Assembly (NCBI GenBank): GCA_021299375.1
Contig: JAJTGR010000052.1
Location: 1-64,000, forward strand
DNA length: 64,000 nt
DNA from: Gemmatimonadota bacterium
GTDB taxonomy: Bacteria; Gemmatimonadota; Gemmatimonadetes; Gemmatimonadales; Gemmatimonadaceae
Reading direction: 5' to 3'
The notes beneath the pieces are model-generated. The model worked only from the letters and a program-made list of their open reading frames with translations, was not told the DNA's origin and made no database searches. Both the position numbers and the translations under genes were made by a program. Of this stretch, positions 1 to 9,066 are shown piece by piece (position 1 is the first letter of the stretch; every line of letters begins with the position of its first letter).

Positions 1-12
1 GCACGACGCACC

Positions 13-92
13 GCGTGGCGCGTGGCGCGTGGCGCGTGGCGCGTGGCGCGTGGCGCGTGGCGCGTGGCGCGTGGCGCGTGGCGCGTGGCGCG
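13..92. repeat. Tandem heptamer repeat (GCGTGGC)n
   Basis: About eleven uninterrupted copies of the 7-bp unit GCGTGGC run from position 13 to about 92. A reading frame through it gives a monotonous Arg-Gly-Ala-Trp repeat, which is a by-product of the unit and not a protein. The array lies about 100 bp upstream of the promoter of the first gene. A pure short-unit array like this is expected to vary in copy number by slippage. Confidence 0.9.
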
Positions 93-192
93 CGGTTGGG
101 ACGCGGCGCTGGGGCGTGGTCCGCTCGTGACCCGCCGAGCGGCAATGGACATGGTGCGGGTGGCGTCGCGTTACCCCCTTTCCGGAACCGAT

Positions 193-205
193 TAGGATTC
201 CCCGG
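193..205 (+). promoter_or_regulatory. Likely -10 box of a leaderless promoter
   Basis: TAGGAT (193-198) lies 7 nt before the ATG at 206. The same TANNNT-to-ATG spacing recurs before many genes of this window. No Shine-Dalgarno sequence lies between box and start, so the transcript probably begins at or next to the ATG. Confidence 0.5.
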
Positions 206-2575
206 ATGCTCCCCGTCCTGCTGGCGCTCATCCAACAGCTCAACGGTCCCCTCAGCCCCCCCGGGCCCGAAGCGGCCGCGCCGACGCCCGTGGCGTCGCG
301 CACCTTCTCGGGGCGCTCCCGCGAGCTGGCCACGCGTGCGCCCCGGCTGCGCGAGACGGTCACCCTCGACGGGGCGCTCGCCGAACCGGCCTGGCAGCAG
401 GCGGCCATCCTCACCGACTTCACCTCCTACAGCCCGGTCGATGGCCGGCCGGCGCAGGACAGCACCGAGGTCCGCCTGTGGTACGCCGAGGATGCGCTGT
501 ACGTGGGCATCCGGGCGTGGGCGCCGCCGGGCACCGTACGGGCGACGCTGGCCGAACGGGACCGCATCAGCAACGACGACTGGGTGGCGCTCCATCTGGA
601 CACGTTCCTCGATCGCCGGCGCTCGTTCGTGTTCGCGGTAAACGCCTTCGGTGTGCAGTCCGACGGCATGCGCAGCGATGTCTCGGCGGGGCCCGGCGTG
701 TCGCGCGCGTCGCTGCAGGCGGTGGACCTGTCGCAGGACTATGTGTGGCAGTCCAAGGGACGACTGCTCGATGACGGCTTCACGGTGGAGCTGCGCATTC
801 CGTTCAAGTCCATTCGCTATCAGTTGGCGAACACGCAGGATTGGGGCGTACAGGTCGTGCGCCAGACGCAGCGCACCGGCTACCAGGATACCTGGGCGCC
901 GACGTCGCGCGCCCTGCAGGCGTTCACGCCGCAGTCGGGCTTCCTGCGTGGCCTCACGGGAATGAAGCGCGGGCTCGTGCTCGATCTCACGCCCACGTCC
1001 GTCACGTCCACCATGGGCAGCCCGTCGGCCGACGCGTGGCGATACGGCACACGGGGCGAATTCGGTGGCGACGTGCGCTGGGGCATTACCTCCAACTTCA
1101 CGGTCAACGCCACCGCGAACCCCGACTTCAGCCAGGTGGAAACAGACGTGGGGCAGATTCCGGGTGACGTGCGCTTTGCGCTGTTCTTTCCGGAGCTGCG
1201 CCCGTTCTTCGTGGAGGGGAGCGAGCAGTTCGATGCACCCAACCGGCTGGTGAATACGCGCGCGATCGTGCAGCCGCTTGGTGCGGTGAAGCTCACCGGC
1301 AAGATCCCGCGCACCGACGTGGGGCTGCTGTCGGCCATCGATGCCCCCACGAGTGGGCGTGACGGGAAGACGAGTCCGCGATTCAACATCGTGCGGCTGC
1401 GCCGTGACCTTGGCGAACAGAGCACGGCTGGCCTCGTGTTCACCGACCGCAGCGAGGGGGCGCGCTTCAACCGGGTGGCCGGGTTCGATTCGCGGCTGCA
1501 GTTCCGGAACGTGTACAGCGTGGACCTGCGCTGGGCCGGCAGCATGACGCGGGACAGCGTGACACGCACCGGGCAACTGTGGGAGGTGAGCACCGGCCGC
1601 ACCGGCCGCGGCTACGGCTATCGCTACAACCTGCAGGGATTCAGCCCGGAGTTCGAGACACAGACAGGGTTCGTGAATCGCGTGGACTTCGTGCGGGCGC
1701 AGGTCAACCAGCGCTACACCCTGTTCGGCAGGAAAGGGGGGTGGTGGGACCAGCGCCAGCACTTCCTGAGCGCGAGCGCCTTGTGGGGCTATGACACCTT
1801 CGGCAATCGGGACCTGCCACTCGAGTCGCGCGTGTCGGTGGACAATTCCCTGACCATCCGCGGCGGCTGGCGTGTGAGTGCCACGCCCGACCTGCAGCGC
1901 GTGGCCTTCGATCCGCGGCGCTACGCGACCTACGCCGTGCTGTCGCCGACGGGGCGGGACACACTCGCCTTCACCCCCAACAGCGCGCAGGTCACGAGCA
2001 ACCTGGCCTTCGCGCTCAATACCCCGCAGTGGCGTCGCGCCGGCGCCACGATCACCGCCACCGTCGGTACCGAGCCGGAGTTCTTCGAGACGTCCACGGT
2101 ACAGCGCCGCGAGGTGGAGGCCCAGGTGGACCTCCGGCCGTCGTCGCAGGTGCGCATTGGCACCCTGTTGCGCTACCAGCGTTTCGTGCGCGCGCGTGAT
2201 GGCTCGGTGTTCAGCACCCAAGTGGTGCCGCGGTTGCGGCTCGAGTACCAGTTCTCCCGCGCGCTGTTCCTGCGTTTCATCGGGCAGGTGGAGTCGCGGG
2301 ACCGCAGTGCGCTCCGCGACCCGCGCACCGAGCAGCCGCTGTTCCGGCGGAGTGCCTCGGGCACCTTCACCGCGCAGGGCGCGCGCCGATCACTGCTTGG
2401 CCGGGCCGATTGGCTGGTGAGCTACCTGCCAAGCCCGGGCACGGTGGTCTTTCTCGGCTATGGGACCGCGATGGATGCGTCGGAGACGATGCGTCCCGGC
2501 GATGTGCAGCGCACCAGCGATGGGGCGTTCGTGAAGTTCAGCTACCTCTATCGGGTGCGGAACTCGGCGCGATAA
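206..2575 (+). CDS. DUF5916 outer-membrane protein with CBM9-like N-terminus
   Basis: A 789-residue secreted protein of the DUF5916 family. The first ~25 residues are hydrophobic and could be a signal peptide. Residues ~45-200 form a carbohydrate-binding family 9-like domain, recognisable by the DRRRSFVFAVNAFGVQSDG stretch near residue 136. The rest, from ~270, has the features of an outer-membrane beta-barrel: alternating aromatic strands, the PDFSQVETD motif near 306 and FFPELRPFFVEG near 327. The family is common in Gemmatimonadota and Acidobacteria; its substrate is not established. A broken paralogue lies at 4578-6162. Start ATG 206 follows a TAGGAT box. Family assignment is secure, function is not. 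Confidence 0.85.
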   Translation: MLPVLLALIQQLNGPLSPPGPEAAAPTPVASRTFSGRSRELATRAPRLRETVTLDGALAEPAWQQAAILTDFTSYSPVDGRPAQDSTEVRLWYAEDALYVGIRAWAPPGTVRATLAERDRISNDDWVALHLDTFLDRRRSFVFAVNAFGVQSDGMRSDVSAGPGVSRASLQAVDLSQDYVWQSKGRLLDDGFTVELRIPFKSIRYQLANTQDWGVQVVRQTQRTGYQDTWAPTSRALQAFTPQSGFLRGLTGMKRGLVLDLTPTSVTSTMGSPSADAWRYGTRGEFGGDVRWGITSNFTVNATANPDFSQVETDVGQIPGDVRFALFFPELRPFFVEGSEQFDAPNRLVNTRAIVQPLGAVKLTGKIPRTDVGLLSAIDAPTSGRDGKTSPRFNIVRLRRDLGEQSTAGLVFTDRSEGARFNRVAGFDSRLQFRNVYSVDLRWAGSMTRDSVTRTGQLWEVSTGRTGRGYGYRYNLQGFSPEFETQTGFVNRVDFVRAQVNQRYTLFGRKGGWWDQRQHFLSASALWGYDTFGNRDLPLESRVSVDNSLTIRGGWRVSATPDLQRVAFDPRRYATYAVLSPTGRDTLAFTPNSAQVTSNLAFALNTPQWRRAGATITATVGTEPEFFETSTVQRREVEAQVDLRPSSQVRIGTLLRYQRFVRARDGSVFSTQVVPRLRLEYQFSRALFLRFIGQVESRDRSALRDPRTEQPLFRRSASGTFTAQGARRSLLGRADWLVSYLPSPGTVVFLGYGTAMDASETMRPGDVQRTSDGAFVKFSYLYRVRNSAR

Positions 2576-3059
2576 ACCGCGCGCCGCCAAGCGACCGGGT
2601 TGCGGCGGCCTGGTCGTGCCCACCCCGTGCTCCGCTGGCGTGGCTCGAGGGCACGGGCATCACCAGTCGTGGCTCGGGCTGGTGACGGGCCTGCGAGGGG
2701 CCGCCACGTCTGCCGACCGGTCGCCCCGCTCTGCCGGAGGGTGCCGCTGCCGTTCGCACGCTGGGCGTCGCCGCCGGGACGCGGCCGACCATGCCGTACC
2801 GGTGCGCGGCAACCGCGGCCGCTGTGCTGCCTGCCGCTGTGCGGCCTGCCACCGCCGTCGACACCCTTTACCCCGAACCGCGCGGTATCGGCCCCGCATT
2901 GGGCCTCGGTACCAGGAGCGTCGCGCCCGGGTTCACCCACAACCCGGGCGAGCGCAAGGAGCCGATGGCCCACGCGCTCGAGCAACCGCGCCATGAGCTG
3001 GCCCGGGGCCGCTCATCGAGGGGGGCACGAAGCGTGGCTCGATGCCCCCCTCTCGAACC
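2576..3059. other. Intergenic region, no gene seen
   Basis: A 484-bp gap between two convergent genes. Several open frames cross it on both strands, but all are rich in Arg, Ala, Gly and Pro with no recognisable domain, as expected for non-coding GC-rich DNA. The only structure noted is the hairpin at its right end. Confidence 0.6.
3018..3052 (-). terminator. Hairpin downstream of icd
   Basis: A perfect 10-bp stem (3018-3027 with 3043-3052) encloses a 15-nt loop, 8 nt past the icd stop codon. There is no U tract, so it may be a weak or factor-assisted terminator, or a 3'-end stabilising structure. Confidence 0.45.
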
Positions 3060-4502
3060 TTACTGCCCCTGCCCGAGGGAAAACCCGCTCACGCCGTCGA
3101 ACGTGTACAGGTGCTCGGTCTTCACGAAGTCGAGGTGGGCGTTGCCGACGCGCATGAGCAGGCTGAGCACCTGCGAGAGCTGCAGCGGATGCGCCGAGTC
3201 CGTCGCCACGAACCGGCACCGCCAGTGATCGGTGCAGAACGTCTCGGGGAGTCCGTTCGGCCACACTTTCACGCCGCGATTGGAGATCATGGAGAGCGTC
3301 AGGCCGTCGCCATTGAGTCGCGTCAACTGCGCGCCCAGTGCGGCAGCGGCGCCGCGCCAGTGCAGGAAGACGTCCACGCCCACGAGTTCCTTCCGGGCGG
3401 GGTGCGTGGGGGTGATGCGTCCGCTCACGGCAATGGGTGGCCCGCCCGCGTAGTTCACGGGCGTGAACCGGGAGGGCCGGCGACCCAGGCGCTCGATGAC
3501 CGCGTCGGCGAAGGCACTCGTCCCGACCTGGAGTTCGGACACCTTCTCGTGGTAGATGTCGCCCGTGTGCACCCCCTCTTCGAGCGTCGCCAGCCAGGCG
3601 TTGTGCACCTTCTCGGCCACGTCGCCCTGCCCGATGTGTACCAGCATCATGACGGCGGCGAGCAGGAGGCCGCTGGGGTTCGCGACACCGCGGCCGGCGA
3701 TGTCCGGGGCCGACCCATGCACCGCTTCGAACATCGCGCATTGGTCGCCAATGTTGGATGAGCCCCCGAGCCCGACAGACCCGGTCACCTCGGCGGCAAT
3801 GTCCGAGATGATGTCCCCGTACAGGTTGAGCGTGACCACCACATCGAAATCCTCGGGGCGCGTCGCGAGCCGTGCCGCGCCGATGTCGATGATCATGTGG
3901 TTGGTCTCGATGTCCGGATACTCGGCCTTGACCTCGTCGAACACCCGATGGAAGAGCCCATCGGTGAGCTTCATGATGTTGTCCTTGGTCATGCACGTCA
4001 CGCGCTTGCGCCCGTTGGCGCGGGCGTACTCGAACGCGTAGCGCACGATCTTCTCGCACCCGGGCCGCGAGACGAGCTTGAGGCACTGGTACACCTCGTC
4101 CGACTGCCGATGCTCGATGCCGGCGTAGAGGTCCTCCTCATTCTCGCGCACGATCACCAGATCGACCTTCTCGTGCTTGGTGGCGACGTACGGGTGATAG
4201 CTCACGCAGGGCCGCACGTTCGCGTACAGCCCCAGCGTTTTCCGGACCGTCACGTTGAGCGACTTGAAGCCACCGCCCTGCGGGGTGGTGATGGGGGCCT
4301 TGAGAAAGACCTTGGTGCGCCGCAATGACTCCCATGACGCGGCATCGATTCCGGCCGTCTCCCCGCGCGCGTACACCTTCTCGCCGATTTCGATCACCTC
4401 CGGAGCGATGCGAGCTCCCGCCGCCGTGAGGATGCGGAGGGTGGCCTCCATGATTTCGGGACCGATGCCATCGCCGTAGGCTATCGTGATAGGAGTCGTC
4501 AT
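3060..4502 (-). CDS. icd: Isocitrate dehydrogenase (Thermus-type)
   Basis: Oxidatively decarboxylates isocitrate to 2-oxoglutarate in the TCA cycle, in the cytoplasm. At 480 residues it has the isocitrate/isopropylmalate dehydrogenase fold (residues 1-335) plus the ~140-residue C-terminal extension of Thermus-type enzymes. Visible landmarks: GDGIGPE at 10-16; the substrate loop SLNVTVRK at 81-88; arginines R97 and R119; the ENEEDLYAGIE block with Tyr126; Lys173 in MTKDN; and the metal aspartates in YGDIISD near 229-234. Start is taken at ATG 4502, since the 23 codons upstream to 4571 are Pro/Ala-rich and unlike the family. Cofactor preference (NADP is usual for this type) cannot be proved by eye. 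Confidence 0.92.
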   Translation of the reverse strand: MTTPITIAYGDGIGPEIMEATLRILTAAGARIAPEVIEIGEKVYARGETAGIDAASWESLRRTKVFLKAPITTPQGGGFKSLNVTVRKTLGLYANVRPCVSYHPYVATKHEKVDLVIVRENEEDLYAGIEHRQSDEVYQCLKLVSRPGCEKIVRYAFEYARANGRKRVTCMTKDNIMKLTDGLFHRVFDEVKAEYPDIETNHMIIDIGAARLATRPEDFDVVVTLNLYGDIISDIAAEVTGSVGLGGSSNIGDQCAMFEAVHGSAPDIAGRGVANPSGLLLAAVMMLVHIGQGDVAEKVHNAWLATLEEGVHTGDIYHEKVSELQVGTSAFADAVIERLGRRPSRFTPVNYAGGPPIAVSGRITPTHPARKELVGVDVFLHWRGAAAALGAQLTRLNGDGLTLSMISNRGVKVWPNGLPETFCTDHWRCRFVATDSAHPLQLSQVLSLLMRVGNAHLDFVKTEHLYTFDGVSGFSLGQGQ

Positions 4503-4577
4503 CGAGGGGGCTGTCGGATATGTGGTGGGGAGTGGTGCGCACGGGGCAGCGGGGAAGATAACGGAGTCCATGCACCG

Positions 4578-5699
4578 TTACATCTGTCGCAGCCAGCGCA
4601 GCGTGAGGATGAGTGAGCGCGCTGTCGGGGTCATCCCGTTCAGGACAACCTGCCGATCGCTGTACACGATGGGCCGAACGCAGAGCGGCGAGAACTCACG
4701 GCTGAACCGCACATTCGGCGTGCCGGGTACCGCAGCGGTGTTGTGCTGGTAGAACGCGCTCCACTGCACACGCGGGTTCAGGAACACCCGGACTTCCGGA
4801 CCGGCGAGGTGCGCGAGGACACTCGAGTCGCGTGTCCCGAGCGATCGCAGCCGGTTGACTCTGCAGGTGCCGCGCAGCGAGCGGTACGGGCTGGGTGACC
4901 AGTGGGACGTGAGTTCGAACCGGTCCAGTGATCCATCGAAGAACGGCCCAGCGGGGATCGTCGCGGTGGCCGCCGCCTCGGCGCTCTGGTCGCTGTTGAA
5001 GACGGCGGTGACCCGCGTGAAGTCGTAAGTGCCGGGCGCAATACGCACCGTGGGGAACAGCACGACGGGCGCCGTCGGCCGTTGCAACGATTGTTCGACG
5101 GCCGGCGTGATGCTCGCGCCGTGGCGAAAGAGCAGTTCGCCCGAATAGGACATCAAGGCCGCCTGCAGGGTGAACGAGCGTGGATCCTGAGAGACCAGCG
5201 CGGTCGGGCCGTGGGTGATCCACACCACGTCCGACGGGCGCCAGCGTGGCTGCGCGGTGGAGGTGACAGAGGGGCTTGTCATCGGCACGTTCGGGCGCGA
5301 GACGAAGCCCGCCTGCGGCTGGTACGCATTGGTGACCAGTGCCCCGGAGACACCGGCCGCAAAGTCCGGCATGGCGCGCGTCAAGCCGTAGGTGGCCGCC
5401 ACGCCCCTACCGGCGGTGCCTTCGCGCAGCGCCACGGTGGCGCCCAGTCGGGTGGCCCGTCCGAAGAACCGACTCCCGCGCGCGACGGCGAACGCGGTGG
5501 CGCCCTGGTCCCCCGCGGCGGCCTGTCGCTTGGCGAGGGCGCCCGCCGTGGTCCGGCCGCTCCGAAAGGCGTCGCGCAGGCCACCGTCGATGGGCAGCAG
5601 CGTCCCATTGTCGGCGAGCCCGATTTGCGCGACGTCGGTGTTGGCGGTGGCTTCGAGCAGGCTGTTGGCGGTGGGGGCCCAGATCACCTCCCCGCCCAC
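4578..5699 (-). pseudogene. C-terminal barrel of a broken DUF5916 gene
   Basis: A 373-residue frame matching only the C-terminal beta-barrel half of DUF5916 proteins. Its first residues (GGEVIWAPTANS and the following ATANTDVAQIGLADNG) align with GGDVRWGITSNF and ATANPDFSQVETDVGQI of the intact protein at 206-2575. The signal peptide and CBM9-like domain are missing. The frame continues upstream a few codons (ARYRGERDV) and then runs into the dispersed repeat at 5697-6036. The apparent GTG start at 5699 lies inside the barrel and has no signal peptide, so a functional product is unlikely. Fragments of the missing part may survive at 6037-6162. Confidence 0.7.
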
Positions 5700-6036
5700 A
5701 TCGCGCTCCCCTCGATATCTGGCCAGGCGGGTGCCGTGAGGCGGGTGCCGTGAGGCGGGCGCCGCCTACGGCGTCGCGATCACCAACGGGAGCACGGCAG
5801 GATCGCCCTGCGCAGCAGGCCCCCCACGAGCGCTTTGCGGGTGGCGCACCCGGGGTGATTCGGTGGGGTTTCCGGTCGTGGATCGCCCTCCGCGGGGGCC
5901 AGGACGCCATCGCGCCGGGCCCACACGACCGGGCGCGATTCGCACGGCGCGTGATGCCGCGGTGGCGCCTGCGGTCCCCGACCGCCGGCCGGCGCTCGAT
6001 TCCGGCCGCCGACCAACCGAACGCCACCCCACGCGA
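5697..6036. repeat. Dispersed repeat, copy A (340 bp)
   Basis: This block is clearly similar to 21820-22229 along its whole length and in the same orientation. Shared landmarks are the left end (CCACATC, TCCCCT, TATCTGGCC), a minisatellite of 14-bp units, the segment GGATCGCCCTGCGCAGCAGG, the segment CAGGACGCCATCGCGCCGGG, and the right end TCGATTCCGGCCGCCG through CCCCACGCGA. Copy A has about 2.9 minisatellite units; copy B has about six. No frame is conserved between copies and all translate to Arg/Pro/Ala-rich text, so it looks non-coding. It is full of short inverted repeats. It sits inside a broken DUF5916 gene. Confidence 0.8.
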
Positions 6037-6162
6037 AACGTCGACGAGCCTGACGGTGAACGCATCGTCACCGTCGAAGACCTGCACGTCGGCCTGCGAG
6101 CCCAGCGGCGTGACCTGGAACTGGAGTGCGGAGCGCCGGTCGCCGAGTGGGCCGAAGGCATT
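6037..6162 (-). pseudogene. Possible remnant of the DUF5916 N-terminal half
   Basis: Reading leftwards, this stretch encodes NAFGPLGDRRSALQFQVTP and then LGSQADVQVFDGDDAF, bounded by an in-frame TGA at 6163-6165. The LGDRR...FQVTPLGSQADV pattern resembles the DRRRSFVFAVNAFGVQSDG block of DUF5916 CBM9-like domains. It lies just upstream (in gene sense) of the dispersed repeat, on the same strand as the orphan barrel at 4578-5699. The simplest reading is that both are parts of one gene broken by the repeat. The similarity is short, so confidence is low. Confidence 0.35.
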
Positions 6163-6342
6163 TCATGGGGCAACATGACGACGGACGGTCCGCCGCTGTC
6201 TACTCGGGCGCGAACAGCGCCGCCGGAGAAGGAGCACATGCGGAGGTCCACCGCGCCCCGTGTTCATGCGCCTGCTGCCGATCTTGCGCGGTGTGCTGTG
6301 CTGCATGCAGGCCCGGTGGCCTCGCGCCGTGCACGGCCGCGG

Positions 6343-7053
6343 TCAGCAGCGGACCAGCGGGTGAATGGACACCGCCACCGGATCGGCGGCGAGCACCGAT
6401 GCCGGCGCGCCATCGGGCGTGAAGCCGGCGCACGCGGCCGGCCCCGTGGTAAAGACGCCCAGGTGTGGTGTGTGTATCCGATAGGGGGTGTGGGAGACGC
6501 GTCCCCGATACAGCCGGCCCCGCGCATCGGCGCTGAACAGCACGTAGCGCTCGACGAGGAAGTGGGCCAGCGAACCGACCGCTGCGGGGGCGCCTTCATC
6601 GGACGTCTGCCACGCATACGCCCACGGCGGGTCGGACTTGCCGCGACGCCGGCAGAAGTACTCGATCGTCCCCTGGTTGCGGCGAGCCTGCAGGTGTGCG
6701 TGTTGGTACGGCAGATGAAAGACCCGCCGCCCGATCTCGACGCCCACGGGCTGATTGCAGTCGAGCGAGTAGAACCAGACGCCCGGTGTACCCTGCGCAT
6801 CCCGCACGTAGGTGCGCACATTCAGCTCGAGAAACCACGACAGCCACGGCACCGGCGGCAGGAACGCCGGCCGTACGCGCCCCATGGCAAACGGAATGAT
6901 GCCCACCCACGCGTCGCCGGCGAACGTGTCCACGATCAACCCGGGCGGTAGCGTGGCCTGCACGGTGGCGGCATCGAACCGCCAGTGCAGGAAAAGCAGG
7001 TCACTCCAGCGCTGGTGGCCGAGTGTGCGGCGTGAGGGATCGGAGCCGGGCAT
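6343..7053 (-). CDS. DUF2071 (YqjF-like) family protein
   Basis: A 236-residue cytoplasmic protein of the DUF2071 family. Typical landmarks are the N-terminal [24 protein letters not shown] stretch (given here as key words WSDLLFLHW and LPPGL), the [12 protein letters not shown] segment, [12 protein letters not shown], and [20 protein letters not shown], ending with a conserved LPYQHA and HTPHLGVF. The biochemical role of the family is unknown. ATG 7053 is preferred over GTG 7077 because TACATT lies 7 nt upstream of the ATG, the leaderless promoter arrangement seen at other genes here. It is transcribed away from recQ. Confidence 0.8.
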   Translation of the reverse strand: MPGSDPSRRTLGHQRWSDLLFLHWRFDAATVQATLPPGLIVDTFAGDAWVGIIPFAMGRVRPAFLPPVPWLSWFLELNVRTYVRDAQGTPGVWFYSLDCNQPVGVEIGRRVFHLPYQHAHLQARRNQGTIEYFCRRRGKSDPPWAYAWQTSDEGAPAAVGSLAHFLVERYVLFSADARGRLYRGRVSHTPYRIHTPHLGVFTTGPAACAGFTPDGAPASVLAADPVAVSIHPLVRC

Positions 7054-7066
7054 GCACGGGAATGTA
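7054..7066 (-). promoter_or_regulatory. Likely -10 box of a leaderless promoter (DUF2071 gene)
   Basis: On the minus strand TACATT (7066-7061) is followed by 7 nt and then the ATG at 7053. This decides the start codon, since the alternative GTG at 7077 would lie upstream of the box. Confidence 0.5.
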
Positions 7067-7437
7067 CGCGGGCCCACGCGTGGGAGGTTCCGAGCGCGTC
7101 ACGCCGGCGCTTGAGGCGCTTCGGATGGGTGGCCATCGGTACCGGCAAATCGGAAGCCGCCGGTGCCGGGTGTCTTGTGCCGCATCTCCACGATAAGGCG
7201 ACGGGCCTGGAGCGGTGGGTGGGTCGGGGGTACGCTATCGGCAGCGGCCACGCCACGGTGCCGGATTCCTTGCGCCGGCATGGCGCCTCGGTCACACTTC
7301 TTCGACATGTTCGACCTGATGTGCTTCCGGCGCCCCCCCGCTCCGCGTTCGCTGCTGCTGTTGCTGCCTGGCCTCGCCGGCTGCGGCCGGCGTCTGGAAA
7401 GTCTCGCCGGCGGCGCGCGTTCCGCGATGCGCTTGCG
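7067..7437. other. Intergenic region between divergent genes
   Basis: About 370 bp separate the DUF2071 promoter from recQ. An open frame continuous with recQ crosses it, but the ~109 residues it would add do not look like RecQ and are Arg/Ala-rich. No other gene or obvious operator was seen. Confidence 0.5.
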
Positions 7438-9066
7438 GTGACGGCCACCGGGCCACTGACGGGGCGCTCCCCCGACCGCCTTCTCCACGACGTTTTCGGC
7501 TACGATACCTTCCGCCCGGGGCAGCGCGAAGTCATCGACGCCGTGGTCGCCGGGCGCGATTGCATTGCGCTCATGCCTACCGGCGCCGGCAAGTCGCTCA
7601 CCTACCAACTGCCGGCGCGCCTGCTGGGTGGTACGGTGCTGGTGATCTCGCCGCTCATTTCGCTGATGAAGGATCAGGTGGACGCCGTGGCGGCGCTGGG
7701 CTTCCGCGTGGCGGCCATCAACTCCACGCTCGATCCCGACGAGCGGCGCGCCCGTCTCCAGGCGTTTCGCGCCGGGCGCTACGAGTTGGTGTACGTGGCG
7801 CCCGAGGCGCTCGACGGGTCGCTGCGCGACTTCGTGCAGGGGTGCCCCATCACGCTGCTCGTCGTCGACGAGGCCCACTGCATCAGCCAGTGGGGGCACG
7901 ACTTCCGGCCGTCGTACCGGCGCCTGGCGGGGCTCAAGGAGGAACTCGACGTGCCAGTGCTGGCGCTCACGGCCACGGCCACGCGCGCCGTGGCGCGCGA
8001 TATCCTGCGGCAGTTGGGGATGAAGAAACCGGCGGGATTCAAGGGCTCGTTCTACCGCCCGAATCTCCGCATCGGCGTGCGAAAGAAGGGGCAGGGGGGC
8101 AATACCCGCCAGGAGATCCTTGCCCTGGTACGCGCGCATGCGGGTGAGAGCGGCATCGTGTACTGCCAGAGCCGCAAGGGCGTCGAGCAGATGACCGAGT
8201 TCCTGGTGTCCAAGGGGGTGCGCGCGCTGCCGTACCACGCGGGGCTCGAGGCGCCGGAGCGCGCGCGCAATCAGGAAGCCTTCCAGCGCGACGATGTGGA
8301 CGTGGTGGTGGCGACCGTTGCCTTCGGCATGGGCATCGACAAGCCCAACGTCCGCTTCGTGATCCACCGTGACATGCCCAAGGACATCGAGTCGTGGTAT
8401 CAGGAAATCGGGCGCGCGGGACGCGACGGGCTGCCGAGTGCCTGCATCCAGTTCTACTCGTGGGCCGATGTCATGCTGCACGAACGGTTTCTCGACCGCC
8501 TCGAGGACCCCTCGCTGCGGCAGCGCACGCGCGCGGCCACGGTGGCGCTCTTCGAACTGCTCGAGCGCCGGCACTGTCGGCACCAGGCGCTGGTGGCGCA
8601 CTTCGACGAGTCGATCGCGGCCTGCGGCACCTCCTGCGACGTGTGCACGGGGCAGTCGGTGGAGGCGCACGTGGAACAGCTGCTGGCCCGGCAGGCCAAC
8701 GCCCGCCGCCGGCCCGTACGCAGTCTCACGGACGACGACGTCGACCACGCGTGGTCGCGGGCCGGGCGTGACCGCGACCGTGGTCGCGACCGTGGGCAGA
8801 GCGTGCCCGCGGGCCAGACGCTCGATGCCGCATCGCTCGACGATGACGATCGCGCGCTCTTTGACCTGCTGCGCGTCCTGCGCCGGTCCCTCGCCGACGA
8901 AGCCGGCGTACCGGCGTACATCGTGTTCGGCGACAAGGTGCTGCTGGAGATGGTGGCCCGCCGGCCGCGGACGCCGTACGAGCTGCTGCAGGTGCCGGGC
9001 GTGGGTCAGGCCAAGTTGGAGCGCTACGGCGATGCCTTTCTCGAGGTGCTCGAGACCCAGACGTGA
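7438..9066 (+). CDS. recQ: ATP-dependent DNA helicase RecQ, lacking the RQC winged helix
   Basis: A 543-residue 3'-5' superfamily 2 helicase for recombination and fork repair. Walker A GAGKS is at ~49-53, DEAH at ~144-147 followed by the RecQ aromatic-rich loop ([11 protein letters not shown]), and motif VI is [10 protein letters not shown]. The four-cysteine zinc site ends in CGTSCDVC near 395-403, and an HRDC domain occupies ~468-543. Between zinc site and HRDC there is only a ~65-residue linker with an [10 protein letters not shown] stretch, where RecQ normally has a ~100-residue winged helix (RQC). The start is GTG 7438, ~20 residues before the conserved [10 protein letters not shown] motif; the frame upstream has no in-frame Met. 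Confidence 0.9.
   Translation: MTATGPLTGRSPDRLLHDVFGYDTFRPGQREVIDAVVAGRDCIALMPTGAGKSLTYQLPARLLGGTVLVISPLISLMKDQVDAVAALGFRVAAINSTLDPDERRARLQAFRAGRYELVYVAPEALDGSLRDFVQGCPITLLVVDEAHCISQWGHDFRPSYRRLAGLKEELDVPVLALTATATRAVARDILRQLGMKKPAGFKGSFYRPNLRIGVRKKGQGGNTRQEILALVRAHAGESGIVYCQSRKGVEQMTEFLVSKGVRALPYHAGLEAPERARNQEAFQRDDVDVVVATVAFGMGIDKPNVRFVIHRDMPKDIESWYQEIGRAGRDGLPSACIQFYSWADVMLHERFLDRLEDPSLRQRTRAATVALFELLERRHCRHQALVAHFDESIAACGTSCDVCTGQSVEAHVEQLLARQANARRRPVRSLTDDDVDHAWSRAGRDRDRGRDRGQSVPAGQTLDAASLDDDDRALFDLLRVLRRSLADEAGVPAYIVFGDKVLLEMVARRPRTPYELLQVPGVGQAKLERYGDAFLEVLETQT

Noticed and set aside
1470..1500. tRNA T-arm-like GGTTCGATTC
   Set aside because: Lies within the DUF5916 coding sequence, with no acceptor stem or cloverleaf around it.
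2600..3157. 185-codon plus-strand frame after the first gene
   Set aside because: Arg/Pro/Ala-rich without motifs, and it runs into the antisense of icd.
6100..6342. Gene between the repeat and the DUF2071 gene
   Set aside because: Frames on both strands are short and Arg/Ser-rich; only the DUF5916-like remnant at 6037-6162 is arguable.
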